Assembly (NCBI GenBank): GCA_051649345.1
Contig: JBOFGX010000369.1
Span: 1 to 19,850 of the forward strand
DNA: 19,850 bases
Direction of reading: 5' to 3'
DNA from: Leadbetterella sp051649345
GTDB lineage: Bacteria > Bacteroidota > Bacteroidia > Cytophagales > Spirosomataceae
Below are positions 14,819 to 19,850 of this stretch, piece by piece (the stretch's first letter is position 1; each line of letters opens with the position of its first letter). Below the pieces are notes generated by a model. That model saw only the letters and a program-made list of their open reading frames with translations, ran no database searches and had not been told where the DNA came from. Made by a program: the position numbers and the translations under genes.

Positions 14819-15303
14819 GAACTATACTTTGCTCACTATTCTTACCTGTATATCTTCTTGTCGCCCTTTTTTCCTGTGATGAAAATACGATGGGGACATT
14901 CTCTAAAGAATTGATGTCCGCAAAATTTGACGGAAATTTCTGGCAATCGGCTTCGGATTATACCATTGGTGAAGATGATCCTAACAACTTCGGTATTTTA
15001 TCTGTTACAGGAACAAAAAATAAGGATTTCCTAACGGTAGCCATTGATTTTGAAAGGGCAGAGATAAAGGCAGGTGAAACCTATGAATGCAAATCTGGAT
15101 CTCCTAGTGTAATCACATGGACGGATAGAAATTTGGTTTCATACACTACAAACAATACAGGAGGAAGTGGTCAATTAAAAATCACGTATTACGACAAGAA
15201 AGCCATTTCAGGTACATTCTCTGTTATAATCACAGACGAAACTAACCCCTCTAGAAAAATCATATTAACAGAGGGTAAGTTTGCAGCAGAGGTTAATCCA
15301 TAA
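14815..15303 (+). CDS. Putative outer-membrane or periplasmic lipoprotein, beta-rich (DUF6252-like)
   Basis: The 162-residue lipoprotein precursor has a signal peptide with lipobox ending LFSC (lipidated C21). The mature part has alternating beta strands (AKFDGNFWQSASDYT, DFLTVAIDFERAEIKAGETY, ISGTFSVIITDE). The pattern of an F-D-G-x-x-W segment followed by strands and a KAGETY turn is that of small Bacteroidota lipoproteins annotated as DUF6252 or a related DUF; this assignment is from memory of the pattern and not firm. The function is unknown. The gene ends 8 bases before the convergent PAP2 gene, and its start overlaps the stop of the possible small ORF. Confidence 0.7.
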   Translation: MRTILCSLFLPVYLLVALFSCDENTMGTFSKELMSAKFDGNFWQSASDYTIGEDDPNNFGILSVTGTKNKDFLTVAIDFERAEIKAGETYECKSGSPSVITWTDRNLVSYTTNNTGGSGQLKITYYDKKAISGTFSVIITDETNPSRKIILTEGKFAAEVNP

Positions 15304-15311
15304 TGTTGGGC

Positions 15312-15977
15312 TTATAAAGGAATCCGTACGTAAATAGGCCAGCGAACTATTGATGCATTGGGCGAGGGTTTTTGCTCCTTCGTAATGGCATTCATCAAAA
15401 AAGAGGTTCCCACCCCCAACGCAGCACCGGCAAGAACATCACCAGGATAATGTACACCTAGATGTAAACGACTATAGGCGATTGTCCCTGAATACAAATA
15501 AGCGGGAACGATCACATACCATTTGGGATAAACGAGAGCTAAATTTGTAGCTAGATTAAATGCCGAAGTTGTATGCCCACTAGGGAAAGACCGAGTATGT
15601 GGGCTATCAAGGGGCTTTATGTCAGGGTTTACTTCGTAAGGCCTTTTTCGCTTGACTATCCTCTTTGTCCCATAAGACAAAAGGCTACTTCCTAAGCTGC
15701 TACTACTCATAAACAAAGCTCTGTTCCAATTCCAGGATATGCCATCAGCATAACCTACAGGCACTATAAAAACTGACCCAATTACCACAGGACTAATTGA
15801 GTGCGTAATTCTAGCTAGTCTGGTATCCCATTTATGATTTCTGTTATTGTAAATTTTTCTTATCAGTGTATCATCTAGCGTATTTTGTGCCAATGATACA
15901 TGAACGATCAAGAACATTGATAATAATAACAATGAACTTCTTGGTTTGATTTTTACTTTCTTTACTAAAGCTAACAA
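15312..15977 (-). CDS. PAP2-family phosphatase, exported or membrane-bound
   Basis: The 221-residue protein carries all three PAP2 motifs: KRIVKRKRP (K105, R112, P113), PSGH (132-135) and SRLHLGVHYPGD (S169, R170, H176, D180). These form the phosphohistidine active site of type 2 phosphatidic acid phosphatases, which dephosphorylate lipid phosphates such as undecaprenyl pyrophosphate or phosphatidate at the outer face of the membrane. Several hydrophobic segments and an N-terminal signal-like segment ending VSLAQ (about 31) are visible. The only good start is a TTG at 15977, because an upstream TAA blocks extension and the first ATG (15917) would cut the signal segment short. It converges on the lipoprotein gene. 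Confidence 0.9.
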   Translation of the reverse strand: MLALVKKVKIKPRSSLLLLSMFLIVHVSLAQNTLDDTLIRKIYNNRNHKWDTRLARITHSISPVVIGSVFIVPVGYADGISWNWNRALFMSSSSLGSSLLSYGTKRIVKRKRPYEVNPDIKPLDSPHTRSFPSGHTTSAFNLATNLALVYPKWYVIVPAYLYSGTIAYSRLHLGVHYPGDVLAGAALGVGTSFLMNAITKEQKPSPNASIVRWPIYVRIPL

Positions 15978-16291
15978 AAAGGAAACTTATTTTTTATTTA
16001 TAAATATAAAAATAGATACAGGATCATAAAACATAAAAAATGGAGAGCAGGGCACCTATACATTCGAAATATACGATTTTTAGACCTCAAAAAAAAGCTA
16101 TACCTGCATTATGAAGAGATTGAATCTTATTACGCTATTTCCTTGCATCTACCTCATAAATTATTATACTTTAAACCTTTTTTTAATCAAGAGGGTGTAT
16201 TTCAATAGGTACATCTAAAAAAATAGTATAAATTCACAAACTGTAATACTCAGCTTTGAATAGCTGTAATTTGGGTTTTCGGGTAAAAAAT
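15978..16291. other. Divergent intergenic region between the PAP2 and FUSC genes
   Basis: I see no convincing gene. An AT-only near-palindrome lies at 15991-16012. The plus strand has a hydrophobic 35-codon frame (16111-16218, starting MKRLNLITLFPCIYLINYY) with no clear ribosome-binding site. No exact TAnnTTTG box is found in either direction. Confidence 0.3.
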
Positions 16292-18502
16292 ATGATTAAA
16301 AACATTTTTCGGGGATTTGACGCATTTAGAGCACTTTTTATAAGTTTACTTCTTAATCTCGTATTCTTTTGGGGATTTCAGACCAACAACTTTATTGAAT
16401 CGTTTGCTATTGCCTCGGGTATACTTTGTGCGTTCTTTCCAAACATTGAGGGAAACAATACGGAACGTTTTTGGGGGATGTTGTTTTGTGTGATTTGGAC
16501 CCATGTTTGTCTCGGATTTTTTCACTTTTTTCAGCCTTTTTCAGATGGTATTCATTTAAGCTTGATGGCACTCCTAGTAGGTATCAGCTCTCTTATGGCA
16601 GTATTTGGATATCGAGGTATTATGGTGTCTTTTGGAGGTATTTTCGGCTTAGTCATGGGATATACCTTTGAGCACTTCGAAGCGGACTTTTTAGATTCCA
16701 TAAAATACTCATTAGGTGGAAGTGCTATCTATCTTTTGATAGGTGTGATTTCACAGATACTCTATCAACCTAGGAACATTGACATTTTACTCAAAAACAA
16801 AATACACTTTATTAAAGTATTGATTGTCAAGCATCATGAACTTATTTTTGGAGAGAGTATTTATGCAAACAAAATATCCGAACTTCGTGCTAAAGTAAAA
16901 ATAAATGAGCTTCAAGAAATGCTACGCAACATGCTCATGCATGATAGGAAAGTTACATTTTTCTCTAGCCAAAAAAAGAAACAATTGGCCATCTTCAGGG
17001 TGTTGGTAGATGTGTATGAGTTGGCCTTAGCCATGCCTTCTCATTCCCTTGAAGCAAATAAAGATACGGGATACTCCAAGGAGATAATAGAACCTTTTGA
17101 GGCTTTTTCGAAGAAGTTTGTTCTGCTTCTTCGAGAAATAGAAAATCATAACCCGTTTGGATCCATAAGCTCGCCCGTAAGAGAGCTCGAAGACATATGG
17201 AGATCCTGCGAATTGGCTATTCAAAATTATGTAAAAGCATTTGGCCCCATCATGGTACGGGACAGAGCCTTGAATCTAAGAAGCTACCTAGACTTCTATG
17301 CTACTATTCTTGAGAAACTTAAAAAATACAATCTCATTGTTGAAGCAGCGGAAGTAGATCTTGATGAGCGTGATTTTGAGAAATATGTAACTCCTCAAAA
17401 CTACTCTCTTCAAGCTGTCCAAATGGCCTTAAACATCCATTCGCCTGTATTGCGATTTAGCATACGATTGACGATTGCATTTATTTTAGGAACGACCGTT
17501 GGGCATTTTCTTGATCCAAAATTTAGCAACTGGATATTAGTAACTGTCATTATTATCATGCGACCCGAATATGTTCTTACAAAAAAAAGAGCTTATTATA
17601 GATTGTTTGGTACGATCATAGGACTAGGAATGGTGGGCATTGCTCACTACAGCGGAATCAGCACATTCGTTTGGGGCGGCTTGTGCATGATAGCGGTTTT
17701 TATAGGATTCTTACTCATCAATAAAAACTACGCTTGGGCATCTGCATTCATTACGTTTGCACTGATAAGTATGCTGTTCTTCAATGGGCAGCCTTTTGAC
17801 ATACTACTCAGAAACCGTATTTTGTACTCTATGATTGGTGTAGTACTTGTGTTTTTGGTAAACTTGCTCGTGTTTCCTGTCTGGGAGAAGGACAATTTCA
17901 AACTATATCTAAAGCGTGTCTTAAGATCAAACTTACAGTATTTCAATGCCATGTACACGATGTACTCCATGAAAAAAGATTCTGATGAGCATTATCGTTT
18001 GGCTCGAAAAAAGGCTTTCGTTGATAATGCACAAATCGCAACTGTATTTGAAAATATCCAAAACAATCCCGAATCCAAAAAATCGGAAGCCAATAATTAT
18101 CACGCTCTCATACTGTTGAGTCAAGAATTTATAGGCTCGATAGCTTCCTTTGCTACATACATACAAAGTCACCAAACTACGGAAGTGTCTGAGCAGTTTG
18201 ACATTATCAAAAACTACATCAAGGAAAACCTCAACAAGGCAATAGACATAGTAGAAGGAAAGTCAAATACGACTCATGCGTATAGTGATACGATAGAGGA
18301 AGCTCTTGACTTCTTACACAGCAAATACACCAAGCTTAATCACGAACGGAATCAAGAGATTGCGTCTGGCATAGCCCAAATGAAACCCGAAACTCGCCTG
18401 CATCTTCAGGAAGGAAAAGTAGTATTGGAGCAATTAGAATCGTTTATACAGATATCAGAAGGGATACTCGGCTATGCTAAGTTGTTGTTTGTAAAAGGGT
18501 AA
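16292..18502 (+). CDS. FUSC/YccS-like inner-membrane protein
   Basis: The 736-residue membrane protein is of the YccS/YhfK (FUSC-like) family, which resembles the aromatic-acid and fusaric acid exporters. The length and the two-block layout fit: an N-terminal membrane block (about 15-165), a long cytoplasmic part, a second membrane block (about 390-530; RLTIAFILGTTVGH, WILVTVIIIMRPEYVLTKKR) and a cytoplasmic tail. The IMRPEY-x3-KKRAYYRLFGT segment after the first helix of the second block is a typical FUSC motif. The substrate is unknown, and no HlyD-like partner is nearby, unlike AaeAB-type pumps. I chose the ATG at 16292 over a TTG at 16256. Confidence 0.88.
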   Translation: MIKNIFRGFDAFRALFISLLLNLVFFWGFQTNNFIESFAIASGILCAFFPNIEGNNTERFWGMLFCVIWTHVCLGFFHFFQPFSDGIHLSLMALLVGISSLMAVFGYRGIMVSFGGIFGLVMGYTFEHFEADFLDSIKYSLGGSAIYLLIGVISQILYQPRNIDILLKNKIHFIKVLIVKHHELIFGESIYANKISELRAKVKINELQEMLRNMLMHDRKVTFFSSQKKKQLAIFRVLVDVYELALAMPSHSLEANKDTGYSKEIIEPFEAFSKKFVLLLREIENHNPFGSISSPVRELEDIWRSCELAIQNYVKAFGPIMVRDRALNLRSYLDFYATILEKLKKYNLIVEAAEVDLDERDFEKYVTPQNYSLQAVQMALNIHSPVLRFSIRLTIAFILGTTVGHFLDPKFSNWILVTVIIIMRPEYVLTKKRAYYRLFGTIIGLGMVGIAHYSGISTFVWGGLCMIAVFIGFLLINKNYAWASAFITFALISMLFFNGQPFDILLRNRILYSMIGVVLVFLVNLLVFPVWEKDNFKLYLKRVLRSNLQYFNAMYTMYSMKKDSDEHYRLARKKAFVDNAQIATVFENIQNNPESKKSEANNYHALILLSQEFIGSIASFATYIQSHQTTEVSEQFDIIKNYIKENLNKAIDIVEGKSNTTHAYSDTIEEALDFLHSKYTKLNHERNQEIASGIAQMKPETRLHLQEGKVVLEQLESFIQISEGILGYAKLLFVKG

Positions 18503-18523
18503 AAACTAATAAATTTTATGTAT

Positions 18524-18564
18524 AAAGTACTTCTAAATGAAACCCATAATTAGAAAGCACTTTT
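18524..18564 (+). terminator. Possible weak terminator hairpin after the FUSC gene
   Basis: AAAGTACTTCTAA (18524-18536) can pair with TTAGAAAGCACTTT (18550-18563) with one mismatch and one bulged base, around a 13-base loop, followed by a run of only four T. It may be an imperfect terminator or only a leader structure. Confidence 0.3.
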
Positions 18565-18759
18565 CAGGATCGCTTATTTGAATTTACTTCAAAAAAAATA
18601 TATTCTCATGGGAAAACTACAACAAAAAGTCCCCCCAATTAAGCCATCTACAATTTCTAGATTTGTTAAAGATGTTAGAAAATAAAATTAATTTGCAACA
18701 ATTCAATCAGATTTATGTCTTATTAAATTATATTCGAATCGTAACAAATTAGAAATTCT

Positions 18760-19850
18760 ATGAACTTCAACAAATTGTTGATCATTCCATTGTTGATTGC
18801 CACTGGGGCTAATACTTTGTATGCTCAAAAAAAGAAAGAAGATGGGAAAAACCCTCTCACCACAGTACCCACTGTAACGGCCGCAAAAAAACCTGAAACT
18901 CCCAAAAAAGGCCCAAAACCCTACAAAGAAGTGGTAGACTCTACAGCTGTCACACAGAAAGGTATGATGACCGTCCATAAAATGGATGATAAATATTTGT
19001 TTGAGATACCCGATTCCCTGTTGGGCAGAGACATAATTACGGTTACTCGATATGTAAAAACACCCGCGGCGGGTGGTTGCTATGGTGGTGAAGAAGTAAA
19101 TACACAAGTGATTCGCTGGGAAAAAGGCCTGACCAACAATCTATTGCTAAAGTCCATCACTCAAATTGTTACGTCACCGGATGAGGACAAGCCCATTGCG
19201 GTAGCAGTAGCCAATTCGAATGCCGATCCTATCATAGCGAATTTGGAAATTAAGGCTTTCAAAAAGGATAGTTCTGGGAAAAAGATTTTTGGATATGTAG
19301 TAGATGTCACGAGTATACTAGATGCTGATATACAAACATTCTCTTTGACGCCTGTAGACAAGCAATTGCTTAACATTGTAGCTTTTCAAAAAGATCGATC
19401 TTTTATACAAAAAATAAGCTCTTATCCTGGAAATGTGGAGGTTAAAACGGCTAAGACCTTTAGTACTACGCCTCCGAGAATAAATCCTGTACCCTCTCCC
19501 ATCCCACCCATTGGTATCAATTTTCCGGCAGGATACAATGCGGGAGTAGTGACTATAGAAATGAACACGTCTTTTTTGTTGTTACCTAAAAATCCAATGC
19601 GTAAACGCTTATTTGATGCCCGAGTAGGATATTTTGCAAGAGCGGTAGATGTGTTTGGTGAGAACTCTCACAAAGCCAAAGAAGATGTATATGCAGTACG
19701 CTGGAAACTAGAGCCCAAGTCCAAAGAAGATGCCGAAAAACAAAAACAAGGAATGGCTATAGAACCCAAAAAGCCCATCGTATACTATATAGACCCAGCA
19801 ACCCCAGTCCAGTGGAGAAAATACCTAAAACAAGGCGTGGATGATTGGCA
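18760..19850 (+). CDS. DUF5117/DUF5118-type zinc-dependent metalloprotease, 5' part only
   Basis: The frame runs open from the ATG at 18760 to the window end (363 codons), so the gene is cut. It begins with a signal peptide (MNFNKLLIIPLLIATGANTLYAQ) and then a Lys/Pro-rich linker. Next comes VVDSTAVTQKGMMTVHKMDD, typical of the N-terminal DUF5118 part, followed by PDSLLGRDIITVTRYVKT and the DUF5117 region (PVDKQLLNIVAFQKDRSF, VTIEMNTSFLLLP, YFARAVDVFG). In full-length members a zinc-binding HExxH domain follows the last part seen here (KPIVYYIDPATPVQWRKYLKQ), and would lie beyond the window. The function is presumed extracellular or periplasmic proteolysis. The strong family resemblance is from memory of the pattern. 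Confidence 0.85.
   Translation, partial: MNFNKLLIIPLLIATGANTLYAQKKKEDGKNPLTTVPTVTAAKKPETPKKGPKPYKEVVDSTAVTQKGMMTVHKMDDKYLFEIPDSLLGRDIITVTRYVKTPAAGGCYGGEEVNTQVIRWEKGLTNNLLLKSITQIVTSPDEDKPIAVAVANSNADPIIANLEIKAFKKDSSGKKIFGYVVDVTSILDADIQTFSLTPVDKQLLNIVAFQKDRSFIQKISSYPGNVEVKTAKTFSTTPPRINPVPSPIPPIGINFPAGYNAGVVTIEMNTSFLLLPKNPMRKRLFDARVGYFARAVDVFGENSHKAKEDVYAVRWKLEPKSKEDAEKQKQGMAIEPKKPIVYYIDPATPVQWRKYLKQGVDDW

Noticed and set aside
15991..16012. AT-only near-palindrome between the PAP2 and FUSC genes.
   Set aside because: Such dyads are expected in AT-rich intergenic DNA; no promoter pattern accompanies it.
16111..16218. Hydrophobic 35-codon frame upstream of the FUSC gene.
   Set aside because: No ribosome-binding site or conservation evidence; hydrophobic peptides are common in AT-rich frames.
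18658..18665. TAGATTTG as a -7 box for the last gene.
   Set aside because: It lacks a -33 box, lies about 95 bases from the start codon, and single -7 matches are frequent in AT-rich DNA.
18703..19107. Minus-strand 134-codon frame at the start of the last gene.
   Set aside because: Antisense to the signal peptide and DUF5118-like region; Phe/Cys-rich translation is not protein-like.

Overview
The window looks like chromosomal DNA from a Bacteroidota bacterium, probably of the Cytophagales type. The evidence is a secreted glycoside hydrolase with a type IX secretion (T9SS) C-terminal sorting domain, several secreted or lipoprotein precursors, an AT-rich composition, start codons preceded by A-rich sequence rather than strong Shine-Dalgarno sites, and several matches to the Bacteroidota promoter -7 element TAnnTTTG. 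I see no tRNA, rRNA, CRISPR array or insertion sequence. Genus-level assignment is not possible from the sequence alone.

Layout, left to right. Positions 1-311 hold no convincing gene but contain a long nested inverted repeat (1-78). From 312 runs rsmG (16S rRNA G527 methyltransferase), followed after one base by a signal-less metzincin-type zinc protease and then a small LTXXQ lipoprotein. This group converges, with a 4-base stop-codon overlap, on a GH5 cellulase-like enzyme with a carbohydrate-binding region and a T9SS tail. A divergent NTF2-like secreted protein (3779-4228) converges with a two-gene minus-strand operon (5615 to 4241): a Cys-free 112-residue protein with a YG motif near its C-terminus, and a radical SAM enzyme. 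After a gene-poor gap come an aquaglyceroporin (minus) and, divergently, purB. Then follow an S41 C-terminal processing protease lipoprotein, ilvE (branched-chain aminotransferase), a thioredoxin-fold secreted protein, hemE, an OmpA/PD40 protein with PorE-like domain order, a possible 50-residue small ORF coupled to a lipoprotein, a PAP2 phosphatase (minus), a FUSC/YccS-like membrane protein, and the 5' part of a large DUF5117/DUF5118-type metalloprotease cut by the window end.

Most of the window is housekeeping metabolism (purine, branched-chain amino acid, heme, ribosome modification) mixed with envelope and secretion genes. The most unusual part is the two-gene radical SAM locus at 4241-5615. 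It has the form of a ribosomally made, post-translationally modified peptide (RiPP) or protein-modification system. The enzyme's QIHPT-x2-CNLxCxHCYS start and LQLHPLE-x2-GRA motif, and the YGIxxP motif in the partner, recall PlpX-type splicease (tyramine excision) systems, but this is inference that needs profile searches.
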